From: Motacilla alba alba
Lineage: Eukaryota > Chordata > Aves > Passeriformes > Motacillidae
NCBI RefSeq assembly: GCF_015832195.1
Contig: NC_052018.1
Location: 65,967,666-66,031,665 of the forward strand
Direction of reading: 5' to 3'
DNA: 64,000 nucleotides
Shown here: one piece after another, positions 39,301-54,200 of the stretch
How the letters are laid out: each line of letters starts with the position of its first letter
How positions within the stretch are numbered: position 1 is the first letter of the stretch
The notes under the pieces: generated by a model
Seen by the model: only the letters and a program-made list of their open reading frames with translations
The model's database searches: none
Told to the model about the DNA's origin: nothing
Program-made: the position numbers and the translations under genes

Positions 39301-42300
39301 CATTTCATGCTATATCTGCAGTGGCATTATTAATTTGGGTAAATGTTAATTTGAAGACTGAAGTAATCTGAGTCTGAAAGACTCAGATTTGAAGACTGGA
39401 GTAACCTGATCTCTAAATTTCCATGCAGCAAACTCATCCACCCCTACCTTCACACTCCCTAAGCAGGAAGGAGCATTTTAAATCATCAAATACTTTGGTT
39501 AGAAAGTGACTTCAGGACTTTGGTTGTATCTGCCCCTAAAAACACCTGTCAGCTTTCCAGTTAGATGAAATTGGATTTAACTTGCCATGTAACTTATGCC
39601 AGATATAAATTGCTAAAATAAGAGATGCTCCATAAGTTAGAGTAGTCTGGAGTTATAAGATTCTTGCTGATGAAGGACATCTTATTATATTAAAAAGTGT
39701 AATGGACAAAAAATGTGTTGCATGTAGTCACAGAGTGCCTTTTGAGTAGTGTTATTGCCTCATAAAAATGACTTGTTTTTGCCTTTCAGAAAGGATACAC
39801 TTTTGTGGCTGAAGCACACACTGGTGACCAACCTGTGCCAGGTGGCAAATGGAAGCTCCGCTTCATCAGCTCCCATAGTGCCCTTCCGTTTCTCTCTCGT
39901 GAGGCTGTAAATGACACCTATTCTACTCTACAATTTAAGGAGTATTACATACCCAACAAAGAGTTCCTACTGTTTAGGTAAATATTGAGAGAAGAATGAA
40001 TAAATTCTGGGTTTTATATAGGTCATCCCTACCAGAAAAGTGTGTTTTTTCATCTTTCTTAGAAGGGGAGAATATTGATGCAAATATCTGAATTTTATAG
40101 GCTGTCAGATTAACATTTGATTAGTGAAAAGGTTACTTGTGAAATATTGCCACTACTTAATGAAGAACAGCTGTGAAGTACACAGACTATAACTATAAAA
40201 TCAAAATTCAGTGTTTTGCATTTTTGTAAGCTCTGTCTTATCCATATACCAATTACTGAAATTCCTTAGTACTTTTGGGAAATAAGCATGCATTGAAACA
40301 CTCTTTTCCCAATATATCAGACCAATTTCTTTCTTGCAGTATTGGCAGAAAAATCTCTATTTGTTTTATTTTTGTGTGCTGATTCTTTTAGGAGAATGTA
40401 TTTAGCAAACATGTGATTTAGTTTTTATTAATCCTTTTTTAATTAATTAAAGTAATTAAAATACATTCTGAGTTCAGAACTGACCATTCCTAAATTGCTA
40501 TACTTAAGTTTTTACACAAAGAACTACGCATTGCACTACAACAGGCCCTGTGCTTAGAGCCGATTAAATGTGTATATTTTGAAGGTTTATTCTAAAACAT
40601 TTTACCCTGATTCCTGGAAGCTTTTTCAATATTTCAAACCAACGGATTATTCTTGGTATAGAGACCTCTTTAATGGAAGGAATCAGTTTTAATATAATTG
40701 AAGAAAGCATGTAATGGAAAAAAAATCAAATGCACTAAAACTTTGTAAGCACTCTCATTCTTGATGATTTTCATTCTTGCACCTTTCTGTTGTTACCAAC
40801 CTTAAAAAAATTATATATTTTTAGCTCCATATGTGCTGAAGTTAGGATGATGGATTCTCTGTGTGTTTTTGTTTCTTTGCTTGTTTGGTGAGATTAGTCA
40901 TAACAATTTGAGTTTATGGACAAAAAGCATATAATACATAAAGCAATGGGTTACAACATAACAACTATTTGAAAAACATAGAAATTATTTGATTTTTTTT
41001 TTGTCAGAGTCTAATTCAACAGGTTTTTAATCTGACCAAAGTAGCTACTGCCATCAAAGGAGATATTCCTACCCTTTTGAAAGCAAATAATCTTTTTTTT
41101 CCACCTCAGGTACTTTTATAATGATACAGTTCCCTAATCTGGCTAATGATAGTCAACAAATAAAACTACAGTAGGCATTCAGATGTCTATTTGGACATTT
41201 GATAAGGCAATGAGAAAAAAAAGAAATAGCTAGACCTCCCAATTTTTCAGCAGCAGCACTTGCTTTGTTTGTTGATTCACTGCATTAAACTTCACTACAG
41301 GAAGCTTAGCCCATCAGATTCCAGGAAAACAGTTGATTTGTAACTCAACTTTAAGTGTTTGCTTCCAGTTCTGCACAACATTTAGGTACTTTCCTAAAAA
41401 TAATGATCAGGTATAGTTGGTTATATTGCTATAATTCTTTTTCTTCCTCTTTAGGTATTTTGTAAAGGTCACAGCACCACATACTGCTACATTGCAGGTA
41501 CAAACCTCTAATTCAGATGTGCTCATTAAACTACAAGTTCTAGATAATGAGAAGGAAATTAAAAGTGTCATTGGAAAGGGCAATGCAGTCATCCCAGTTT
41601 TTAATTTCTGGAGTGAGCAATCACTTCTGAGCTCCCAGTGTAAGTATCGTGTGCTATATTTAATAATTTTATTCAGTGCAGGATATACATTCTTACAGTA
41701 ACTGTAATCACGGAAAATACTATTTTTCCCTGCTCTTTTCATTAACTTTTAATTTTACTGTTCAAAACCAATAAGTATAATTGAATGAGGTACATAATTC
41801 TTAGACATATTTTCAACAATGGACCCTGTAGAGCTCAGGTAATTTTAAACAAAAAATTAAGTACCATCTGCCTGCCTCCATTATACTTCTTATACATAAT
41901 AGATTTTAGAGGCTACTGCCATGCCATCTTCTTTGATAATCTCCATCTGTTTTCCTGTTTTCTATACACCTCACTTCTAACTCAAATGATTTCCATTTCA
42001 TTTGTGCGCTATTTTGACTTATTCATTATAGTTGTGTTTAAATTTTAAAATTATTCTTCATAAGAATTACAAGTTTGCTTAAATAAAGCAGATGTTTATA
42101 AGCCAAGTCTGCTACTGTACTCTCCAGCAACACTGCTATATATGAGATATGTGAGATATGAGAGTCTTCAGTTCTCCTATGAAGACTTCTAAACAAAAAA
42201 ATCTTCTATAAATCTGAGTTGGCCTATTTGAGCGTATTGGGAACCTGAGGCAAAGACAAATTGTTCAAATACTGGATTATTGGTTTGCTAAAGCCCAAAA

Positions 42301-42472
42301 TAGCATTATATTTCTTCTGCTCAGCTCCACTATTTTGAACTGTGGAGTTTTCAAACATGATCCTTTAGCATAATGTTCAATATGAAATTCCAATGCTTTA
42401 TGAGGAAAAAAATAGTAATATTTATGAAACATCTTGATTTCTGTCTCAACTGCACCTTGTTATTACCAGAAA

Positions 42473-42505
<33 letters not shown>

Positions 42506-45500
42506 AGTCCTATGGAGACCATGCTCTTAAAATGTCATTCATCAGATGAAAACATTAGGTTTTTAAAGGAAGTCATAGAGAATCTGACATGATTCTCTCT
42601 GAGTTACCGAGATAATCAGTAGCTATTTTTGATTAATGTGTTTGGAATGTGGAAGTGGACTACTAAACATAATGGTAGACTGGTGGAAATAGGAAGAGGA
42701 AAGTATAAAATAGCTCAGCTTAGGATCAGCATCAGAGTAGTGGCAGGAAGTTGCCAAGATACCCTCAGTAAAGTGAAGGAGAAACTTTGTTTCAGGAGAC
42801 TGTCTCCTTGCAAAGGTGATAGTCTGAAAACTGAAATAAGTTAAAAGGCACAATCAAGTGACAGAGAAGAGAAATGGGTTCCACCAGAGGCTGAAAGGGA
42901 GAGGATGGGGAAAAATAACTAGAAGTGGTGTTTTGCTTTTGCCAGTCTACCAGGACACATATGTGAGAACCTTGCAAAATATCCTCAGAAACCAGGCACA
43001 AACATTCTAGCTCTAATGTGCAATGATACAAATCATTTCTGCTAATTTAAAATTATTTTAATCCACTTTAAATCATTCAATGAAATATCTTTTACATGAA
43101 CCTGATTGAAAATAAGAAGGTTTTTGAATCAGGGCCTATTTAGCAGTGGTAGTCATAAAATCATGTTCTGATTTTAGGCTATATTTGAAGTGGAAATGAA
43201 TATTCTGATGCTCATTAAGTGCGTGTGAGTATATAGAGAGTTGCCATTTGGAATTAATGACTGTGAACCTGTCACTGTTTGTTGGGTTTTTTTACTATTA
43301 CTTATATTTTTTCAATACTAGACCAACTGGCCTTAACACTGAAGTTCTTTTCTGATTAATATACATCCTGTATATCACAAAGATACTTTGTGTAGAATCT
43401 TTCATAGCATCCAAATTAAATTAAAATATTGTGAAATGTACTCAGTATAACCATTAGGAGAGTACTGTGATACCCAATCTACTGAGTGTCTCTGGGTTCA
43501 GTTCAATCTATGGCATTGTAAAAGCATGTTTCTTTGGTGTTGTCAAAAGTTTTTTTATGGCCTGTTCAATAACAATAGAGAAACACTCAGAAATACTGAT
43601 TCCAAGTTCAGGTGAAGATTCATACAAATGATACTCAATGCAACAAGATTCCTTCTGTCACTATTTCTTTGTTCTCTAAAGAAGTGTTTTCTCAGAATAA
43701 GAAGAATCAGAAAACACTGCTATACCATTGGCACCAATCTTGGTAGTTAAGTCACATACAATCCCTAAATTTGACACTTATCCACTACCACACATGTTCT
43801 GCCTCTCATAGAATTGATCACTGTGTTGCCAGAAGTTCTCTTAAGTGACATTATTGCACAACCATCACCAATAAAACATTATCTCCCTGCCCACCCACAA
43901 CCTGTTAATTCATCTCCAGTCACAGCTGTTCTATTAATGTCTTTTACAGCCCAAAAACTACATTAAACCAACTGATTTTGAATACATTTACCTCTTCTGA
44001 GATGTAGCAGATGTCTTGGACCTTGAACATTTGCTTGACAATAAAGGAGTTACATATTGACACACACATTGCAAGCACAATTTGTTTTGTTGATACAAGC
44101 ACAGCAGTTTCCTAAGCACAGATAGGCAAGTGAATGCTCACAAATCCTTTTATTTTCCACAGCAACAGTCTGATACAATCCTGTTAAAAAGTCAAAAAAT
44201 ATCTTTCAGATATTTGTTTGAATATGGAAGCGACGTAGGTGGAAGTTTCTTCTAGCCAGAACTTAAAAAAACCAAGAATGACACACATCTTTTTGTGTAT
44301 AGTAAGAAAGAAAAAAGAAATGGTGTTACAGCACCACCTGGTGAACATTGCGAGATTTAGTGGCTGTGTATGTACTTCTGGGAGCTTTTCCGAGTGATCT
44401 TTCCTGCAAAGGAAGCAGATTGACTCTTACGGGGGATTCCACCATTCTGAGAGGAATTACCTTCATGGCAGGATCTTCCTCTGGGAAAGTCTTTATACAG
44501 TTGTTCAAAACTCAAGCTTTTCAGGTTTGGGGGAGAGAGAAGAAGAGAATAGTGAGGCATTCATGAAGACCAGTTGTAGCCTAGAGGAATACAACCTCCC
44601 TTGAGCTCTACCTATCTTGCTCAGTAGAGGTAAGGTCCTGCAGAGGGCAGCGCACATCTCCTAAAGCCCCGACACAACACATCCTGGAGTGGAGCTCACC
44701 CCTCTGTTGACTCCAAAGGAGTACATCTAGGTGGCCTCACTGCTTCAAAGCTAACCTTTTGTAAATTACAACCACTGGCCCTTGCTGACAGTGCTCAGAC
44801 AGGCACTGAAGATCATTCCTGACTTGAAACCTTTATGCAAATATTGCAAATGGTAAACTAAAGGCAATTTATGCAATTAGAAAATGTCTTTATGTAGTTA
44901 TTCTTCCATCTGGAAGGCAGGTTGTTTCTTTGAAACAGTTTTTCTTGCAGATATAGAATATTCAAGATTCGGGTCTGTGGATATTGTTTCTTATTCATCC
45001 AAATGCACTTCTATTGAGTGAAAGCTTCATGATTTTGGTTCCTTCTGGTGAAAGACCTAATAATGTAACCACTGTGAATTACATCTACTCTCACCTTCAC
45101 AGCATGGGACAGCATGGCTAAAAAGCTCAGCAGCAGCTGAGTGAGAAACTATTCCTCAGTTACAGGCTTGCTTAGACATACCTTTTACAAAATAAAAGCC
45201 ATGGAGTTGTAGCACCTTAAAAAATGGTTTAGAAGAAACCAAGTATTGTCTTCCTTCACATTTCTCTCACAGGCATCCTTGCCATAGGGACAGCAAGAGG
45301 GATGGCTCTGGTGCTAAAGATTCTGAATGCAATGCAGAGGAGCAACTTAGAACTTGTGATTAGGAGTTTAAGACCTCTTTAAGAGAGCATCTCTGCAAGG
45401 TCTTATTTTGATTTCCTGACTTCTACTGCTTTTCTTAGGAACAAGGAAGCAAAGGCTTATGCAGAGGAAAGATGCAATAGGAAGGAATCCATGGCATTTG

Positions 45501-48181
45501 GCTTTCATAAGAAACAATATTTCCTGGCTCCATTTGAGTTTCTAGGGGCAAACTTGATCTCTAATTGGGCATTTATTCTTTGTCCCACCATCATTAAATT
45601 TAATTTCAATCTGGTGTCTAATAGTCCTGCCACCTCCTGTGAATTTCCTTGGATGTTTCATTAACGTGTATGAAAGCGTGCATTTTTCTTTCAAAGTGTT
45701 GCAGCGATGCAGTATCATCCTTTTTTATGTACAATAAACCCTGGGAGGAGTAAAGCCTCTTGTCTTCAATGAAGTCAGAATGGTATCTCTTTCCCATGTG
45801 ATGGTCCAGTGTAACACAGGTGAAGCTGCTTCCCCAGAGGTGTTATTCTTTGTCCTTATTCAATTTTCTATGAGATGTTCACTTTTAGAATTCTTTTTTA
45901 CTTTCTCTGTGGACATGCAGGCAGAAGACCCCATCTCAATGGCATTAGAAATGAAAACAAATTTATTTATGTTTTCTGAGTCAATATTCCTGTGCTAGGC
46001 CTTCTTTATAACATTCTGGTTTTCACAGTTTTACCACGTAACATCTTCCTTAGGTGACAATTATATACATTGATAAAGGATAGATCACAAATAGTTTTAT
46101 ATCTCCTTTCAAGACTGGCTCTTTTTTAGCTCAAGTTAGCTGTGATCTTTGTTTCAGGTTTGCACAAAGAGATAAGAGACTTCTGTAAGGGTATGCAGCG
46201 CCAGAACTGTGGCCAATGCACCTCTTCCTTTCATCCAGTTTTACACAATTTATTAACTTAGGTTAGCCACAAAGAGATCCCATCATAGGGAGCACAAGGC
46301 TTTCTCTATTTTGTAATGTATAGCATGGTGCTGTGACAGTTAGTGCAGGAAAGAAGCATGGGCTTTGAGAGGAAAAATTATATGCTTTATAAACAGTAAT
46401 AACTGTCATATATACACAGTCTTAAATTTCTCATTATTTACTTTGAAGATATTTGTGATTTGCATGCAAAATGAAATCAGGGTAGTATTTGGAATAAGCA
46501 TCATTTTAATTGGAAGCTTGTGAGTATAATCCAGTATGAGAAAATGGACTATGTTAATTCTTTATGATCCTTTCTGGGAGCATCTGTTTACCTCATACCA
46601 GTAATTCATGGAATTTCAGGACCTCTTTTTTTGTCATGTTGCAGTAAAAAATCTACAAGTTATTCACAGTAATACAGTGAAGAGATTAGAAACTGGGCGA
46701 TTAAAAAAAGGAAGTCGTAATTCGTCAAAGGACAGCAAAAGTTCTTCCAAGACAGACCTTGTACAGGAATGCTCAGTGATATTAACAGATGAATCTTCAG
46801 TCTCAGAAAACTTTGAAAATAATTTTGGAAGTCCACAACAAGTAAGAGTTTCTTAATCACTGGGATTTGGGAAGAAAAAAAAAGCAAACAAATAGTGAAG
46901 GGTTATTGCTAATTCTTTCGGTACATGTGGAGAGATCTTCTATCCTGGGGTAAAAATGAGAATCCAAAATGAAGATTGTTGGTAGCTTTTGAATGAGGTG
47001 ATGAAAAAAGGATAATGTACGTGTATGAATGACTAAATAAGTAGGGGGTTTCATATCAAGGTGATATACTCTATCTTTAAGTGTTCTTCATTTGGCAAAT
47101 CCAATACAAGTACAGCATAACTTTTACATAAAGATCAAAAATTGCTAGAAATGAAACAAAAGTTTTGATGCTTCAATATGAGCTTTCTTTGAAATATGAT
47201 ATTATAGAAGACCATCTGTTAAAGTTTGCATAGCGAAACACCTATTTCCAGTCAGCTGCAAGCTTTAGTAACAGACAGATAATATCTGCTACTCAAGCCA
47301 AGTTTGTCAGAGGCTAAAGTCAAGCCATGGGTTGTTCTTGATGCCATTTAGTATTGTCTATTTTAGAGAAATTGAGTATACTTTCTGAAAAAGTTCTTGT
47401 TTTACATCTCCACATGTTTTTCTGCTGTGATTTTTTCTTGATAGTTGAGTTCAATTGCAACAAAATAAAGAAGGAAAACAAAAATTATTGAGAAATAAAC
47501 TCCAAAGTTGTTTCTTTGACTCAGGACTGGCATTAGAATTTTGAAAAATAGTTTCTAAATGTAATCATGTCCAATTCAGTTTAGACAATGTTTAAAACAG
47601 CCCATGGACCCTGTCACCTCTACCTCAAATTAAGGCATTATTGAGTGCTAGTACAAGAGCTCAAAGACCTGTAGTAGGTCTTAAAATCAAAGACAAAAGT
47701 CTTTGTTGTAGTACATGGCATACATAGGGAAGTTACATGGAAATCTTACAGGAATGTAGCTCCTTATTGTGTAGCCCAATTTAGTTTTACTTGATAAACA
47801 CATGAGTAATTGTTTAACTTCACAGGAATTAAAATAAGATCTGTGGAATTACCATTAATTTTTTAAGCTTCTTGTGAATGCTTTTGTGTGCAAGCTTGTA
47901 AATTATGTGTTTTATTTGCTGAATTCAATAGCTGGCAGTTTACTAACCTGCAGGACTTGAATGCTTGTTGCAATTGTTATGACTTCAGCATGTTGCATTT
48001 TCTTTCACAGTCTCACCAGTATTCAATAGAGGCATTGGTGTTGCATGATAGTTGGCCACTTACTGAGAGTGAGTCTTTGCTTGTTCAGGAACTGAAAGAA
48101 ATGCAGAAAGATGAAATCAAAGGTAGGTTAATCTAAGTACATATTTAGTCAAATGTTTCATGTTACTGATTATATATATAT

Positions 48182-48222
<41 letters not shown>

Positions 48223-51200
48223 TATATATATAATTCCAAGCAACATTTTTTCACTGTTTGAGTGAAATAACTAGGCAAGAAAACTTTTTCTTCTGTAGTT
48301 CTTAGAAATGAAGTTTGATTGCATGAATCTACATCTTCAGTACACAAAATATAAGGAAATCAGAGACTACGCTGCAAGACACCTTCTTAGGGCTCAGCTT
48401 TATGTAGAGATGTGGAACAGAAGCATGCCTGCTGATAATTTAAGAAAATGCATTGAAAAAGATGGGAAGATAGGCCCTGTTTGGGAAATGTATTCCTTCT
48501 GTACTGGCAGGAGAAGAATTTAGCAAGAGAAAAGGCTGGGAAAGTTCCCAAGTACAGTCTGTATGTCTAAGTCACGAAGGGGACAGAGAAATTACAGAAG
48601 GTTTTGGGTTTTTTACAGATTATTGTAGCATTTCTTCTTGAGGGACAGTAAAAACCAATCCCAAGACACATTAAAAGCACTTAGAATCCCAGTCAGTATT
48701 CTGTAAATTAGATAAATGTCTCATATTTTCTTCTTCTTTTATCAGCAAGATTGACACAAATTATTTAGATCTTTATTATGTTAAAGTTTATCACTCTGGA
48801 CCCAAGAGCCTGACAGAGGCAAGGCTCTGCCACTGCACATTCCCACATCCAACTGTTTGTGAGGCTGAAGATGAGATCCCACCAAGCATGTGCACATAGA
48901 CACACATACTCTCGATGTATTTGTGTATGTAAGTGTGTATGTATGCTTATAAACACAAACATATTGCCAGCTACAGAGATCTCAGACAGGAGATCAAACT
49001 CAGAGCACAAACACAAACAGCACCAGCTGCTTTATCTTGCTTTTCCCTCTTGGGCTGGAAAGAATGGAAGTCCCCTAGATAGACTGTATATTTCTAAAAA
49101 GGTGGATCCTTCCACCAGCTGCACTTAGACACCTAATGTGCCCCATAGCTTGCCTCTGCATCCCCTACCAGCTCTGAGGCTGCAGCCCTACTCCAGCTGC
49201 TGTTACTGAACATCACACACACATGCAGCTGATGTTCTCACCTCTAGGTTTCTGCAGAACCTAAAATATTACTTCCCATCATTCAGTAGATTTTCTGTAT
49301 CATCAATATTAAAGTTCTATAACTTAATTTTTAAAAGAAGCAATAAGAACAAATTATTTGCTTCCTCATATGCAAACACTTGCTAATACTCAAAAAAATT
49401 ATTTAGGTTGGTTTGATTTTTATTTACTAGTGGTATGTCTCACTTTTTATTCTATTTACATGTTTCTTTCTAAATGTCTCATCAGGTCTTTATTCAGTAA
49501 TTTCTAGTACTCTGAACTGAACTTAGATTTAGCCACAGTAGTTGCTGATGGATATTATTTAATTTCTCGGGTTTGGGACATATGCAATATTTGAGATTTT
49601 TTTCATTATTTCTTCAGTTATTATTACACAACTTTAAAAATATGTATCTTCTTGGTTTACTGTAGTCTGTAGTCAGTTTGACTAGCATATGAGGAGCTAT
49701 GACGTGTAGGCTAACAGGCTTGTACACAGCTCTTTTAGTGATTTCACCTGCTTGTATTTTGTTGTGTTCTTCACAATATCATCTTTTCCTCCTAGATTAT
49801 TCCATTCATTCTCTTAGTTTTCCTGTTAGAGTCCTTCTCACAATAGACATTCTATTACATCCTCTTACCCTTCTGAATTGGCTACACAGTGACAGCTTGC
49901 ACTTGACAATATCCTTTTATACAACTACACCTTGGTCTGTAAAACTGCAGGTCAAAGGAGGTCACTTAATCTCTTAAGTTTCTTCACTAGTTCTCAGCTG
50001 ATATCACTGAACCTTGGCAATGTCATGAGTGTTCTCATGTTGAATTCAAGGTAGCAGTACTCCAGTTCATAACTCCCCTTCTCCATGCTAATTGATGCTC
50101 ATTTGCAGTCAAACATACTTAAACTGCAGTCAGTGACAACAAGCACTTTTTTCCTTGGGATTATTTTAAAATGGTGTAAAGATATTAATTTTTAAATGGT
50201 GTAATTTTTTTGCCCTCTTATAAATGCTGCCTTTGAAAGTAACCAAATCCATTTCACAGTTCTTATTAACTGTTTCCGTTTATACAAGAATACTAACAGA
50301 TTGCCTAGGCTACCAACAGAGTTTAAACACAACTTATATCAAAAAGTGGAAACATCAATACTCACTTAATACTTAGTGTTTATTTTTTGTACCCCTATTA
50401 ACAGCAATATTTATCTGAAGTGTAGTTAAGTATTTTGAGGGAAAGCCCAAACATTTATTCCTTTTTCTTATTGTGAGCTAGTCTTAAATCAGTTTGAAAA
50501 CTGACCTTTACCATTTAAAATTGCAGACACAAGTTGTCAGACACAAAATTTATATTATAATAATGTTGGTATGTAACCATAAAGGTATTATTTCACCACA
50601 TGATTTTTAAGAATGCTGCAGTGAGCCAGGTGTAAAATTTATGCAAAACGATTTCCCTTTTTCATGTCTCCCTTTTTCATGTAAGCCAACACTGCCATCT
50701 AGAGTTAATTTTGTATTAAAGCTAATTAATCATGATAAAAGCATATTTAAACTTCATAGTAAGATCTACTAAAATATTTTAAAATAGTCTCCCTTTAAAT
50801 TAAGACCCATGCTATTATACTCTTGGTATTCACCAATATTATAAATACTTATTTGGAACATTTTTGAAGAAAGTAAATTCTCTGATATACAGATGCTGTG
50901 ATATGTTGTATGTTGATACTATGATGTTTGTACTTGTAAAAAGAACTGTGTTAGTGAAAGTTACTTTGCGAATAATACTTAGTCATATTTATTATATATA
51001 AAGTCCCAATAAATGTTTCATTAAAGAGCCCACTGCATAAACAAAACATTAAGACAGCATTAGGCAGGAAAACCTAAGTATACAGAAATTAGCAAGTTCC
51101 ACATAGCTTATTTATACTGTCTTCGTTCTTTCCTGTTTCTTCCTCCCTTTTTTGTTTTTTTGGGGTTTTGGTTTTTTTTGTGGTTTTTTTTTTGCGACTT

Positions 51201-54200
51201 TCTTCTGAGAACTGTTATGGAGCAAGCCTTCAATGGAAAAAGACTTTTAAAAATGTAAGCTCAAGATTTGTGTGTAAAAGGGGAACAATAAGCAGGCAAT
51301 CTTGCAACTGCTAGTACCATTTTCAGTTGCTTGACTGTGTGAACAAAATCATTTTAAGGTTCATTTTGTATTTAGGATTTTCAGCTATTACGTTTCTGGG
51401 TTCTTTGATTTTATTTTTCTTGTAGTAAGATCATCAGTTTTATTGTGCAACTGTCACAACCCCAAGCTGAATCATCACTGTGTGCTGAATGCTAACTGCA
51501 GCACATATTTTACATATTGCCTTAAATTACCTTAAGAGTTTAAGCTGTTGATGAGGGCTGTCTATGCAACTGGGGAAGCAGGAGAAATGGAGTGCCCAGC
51601 CCAGGTAGTAGAGGTAGGTTTGAAAAGGACAGGCAATATGCTTTGGAATATTCCTTTTTATCCTCCAGAGCGGTCAAAGTTTCTCCCACAGGTGTTATTT
51701 TCCCACAGGAGAACTTGCTGTCATGCCAAGGAGAGAATTCCATGGGACATCTAACAGGATGTTCAGATCTCTCTCTCTCTTTCTCTTTCCCAGCTTGCCT
51801 GTCAGTAGTGATTAATCACTTGCCTGGTGTTCAGTGAACAAATAGTTCACAGAGGATACATGATGGTGCTGTAGATCTCTAAGCCATGCCCTAATCCCAC
51901 ACTACTACTGCGACCAGATTATCGGTTTCCTTCTATCCTGGTGTATTTTTTCTGTAACTTTAGTGTCTGGGTGAGCCCAGCTTTGGAAAGACTTTGGACA
52001 TTGCCATCTGCCAAGAATCCTTCTGAGGGTACAGTCGAAGACAGGAAAAGTGACATCTGAACTTCTCAATCTTTTCTTAATGAAATCTGAAAGTCCCTCA
52101 TGGGGCAGCTAATAGTCATTACTACCAGCTACTGGGTAATCCCACTAAATGCTCAGAGCCTATTTCAGATAGCAGTAGCATGATATCTTCTCAAAGAAAG
52201 CTTCAAAAGACTCCTCTGTAGTATACCTATCAATAAGATAGATTCTCTGTAATTTAAATTTCATAAAACGGGAGTAGCTGTCTATCTAAAAAAGAGAATT
52301 GATGTATCTCAATCTGAAGCTGAATTTCAGCTAGGAATCATTTGGTGCAATTGTTTAACTTGTTTATTATTTAACATCAGACTGGATGATCACTTTGGTC
52401 CCATTTGGCATTAGACTAAATGAATTTTTGTATAAATAATTGAAAATCAGTAGACAAGCTAATTTTAAAGTTGCTGTCAGCTGTGTGTCATCACTGTCAG
52501 CCCGTGTGATGCCCAAGCTTTTCTTGGTGCCACATAGATATAAAAAACTGCCACTGAGAGTTTGTGATGATTGATGTATAAGCTGTGAGCTGGAATGGCC
52601 TTTTACTTTCTGTATCATCTGCCTGCCTATCTTATACAAAGCATTTGCCTGGCTTTGTCCTTAGAAAAGCCCCAAGCTGCTCGCATCTCCCTTTGAATCA
52701 GAGTGGTCAGCATGCCAAAATGCAGTCATTGCCCCCTCCAGGCATTTCTGGATGTTGATCCCTTAACTGGGATACTGCTTGCTCTGCTGAGGAAGTGGGA
52801 AGGGCTGGGGGAAGCTGAACAGTGCAGTACATGGGAGAGCTTGGAGATCATGACTTAATCTTGCCCTAAACCTTCATATCTGGAGTTAAAGTAGGTTACC
52901 TCATTCTAGCCCCTGTCATTTATTATGCTTGCTTGTTCTTTACTAACTTATCAGGGTATATTATAAGTTCAGAACAGCAAAATGTTATAATTCAGAGTCA
53001 CAAAATATTTCTGGAAACCAGACAAAGCTTGTAGTATCACAAGACATAGAAAGTCTTTGTCTGGGATCATTTAGCTAACTACACAGAATATCTTTGAGTG
53101 TTTGTGTAAACAATAAATAATTTATATCTAAAATTTAATAATACCTTGAATAATGTATGTACACTGGTCTGATTTATGGTGCTAGTAGGTAATGATAATG
53201 TGAAATTAAAGGGAGAGCCATTTATTTAATCATTTTATATTTTTTAATTATGTCATCACTGTTTTATATTTGCATTTCCTGTGGAGTTGTTTTAGTATAT
53301 TCAATATTTGTGGAGACCACTTTAGTTTTTTGCTTTCATTAATTAATATATGCCTTAGTAGCATTGAACCAATTTAAGCTTTGCTGTAAAATGTCACTGG
53401 ACATTTTTTGAAGTAGCATAAGGAGATAAGAGTAATACCATATCTGGACAAACACATGTATGATGCATGATGTGATACACTTATATAGCATATCATATAT
53501 ATTTGTATGTGGAGCTATATGTGAGTTACAAATATGTTTCTATGTCTTTAATATTTACAGCTTTATGTATCCATATAACCTCAGCCATCACAATACAGAT
53601 CCCATCCAAAGCTCATAAATTGTGCAGTACAATGATTTGTCCTCAGTGGAAAGAAATTGGAAAAGCACTAAGTGAAAGATATCTACTTTAAAAGCATTAA
53701 GTGAAAGATATCTTATTATTATCATCAGACTGTGAAACAGTCACTCATATAAACTTTTTTTTCTGAGAGAAGTCCCATGTTTTACCATATTGGCTAAATA
53801 TAGATTTTCAGCAATTCTCTCAATGTTTCAGGCAGAAGGAAGGAGGAAAGAAATGGAGATTTCAGACTCAGGTTTTTAATCTTTCTCATAGTGTTTTGGA
53901 TTCATCCCTGGTTGTTTCAACTGACACATTCTTTATGCTAATAAAGTTATATGCTATTACATGCTTTATTTATTAATTTATTTTAAAACAATATGACATG
54001 CAAGAAGTCTTGTTTACAGCTCTCACCAGCTATGACCTTGCAAAATAACTGTGGCAAGTGTCAATTTGCAGTATCATTAATTCAAATACATAGTATACAT
54101 ATGTACTGATAATATAATTATTTTAAATTTTCCCAGGTAGTTTTGACAATGATAATTTTGCATTTCCTAAATATGCATTGAGTCTCAAACATGTTTCTTT

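Larger units (their letters stand above)
36610..39789 (+). other. ADGB: Intron between exons 16 and 17
   Basis: 3.2 kb intron with a T-rich run (37845-37910) and a hairpin with flanking direct repeats (39350-39409). Nothing else is recognised. Confidence 0.7.

Noticed and set aside
42340..42503. Processed pseudogene ending in the poly(A) run
   Set aside because: No coding or UTR-like body, poly(A) signal or target-site duplication is visible next to the A28 run.
46619..46644. Upstream acceptor extending exon 19
   Set aside because: The AG at 46617-46618 would need a phase 0 partner, whereas exon 18 ends in phase 1.
52367..52639. 90-codon minus-strand open frame
   Set aside because: No splice signals or motifs. 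Some words resemble old repeat sequence but no family could be named.
53821..53872. Possible exon after CAATGTTTCAG
   Set aside because: It would enter in phase 1 but leave in phase 2 at a weak donor (GTTTTT), which does not fit exon 21.
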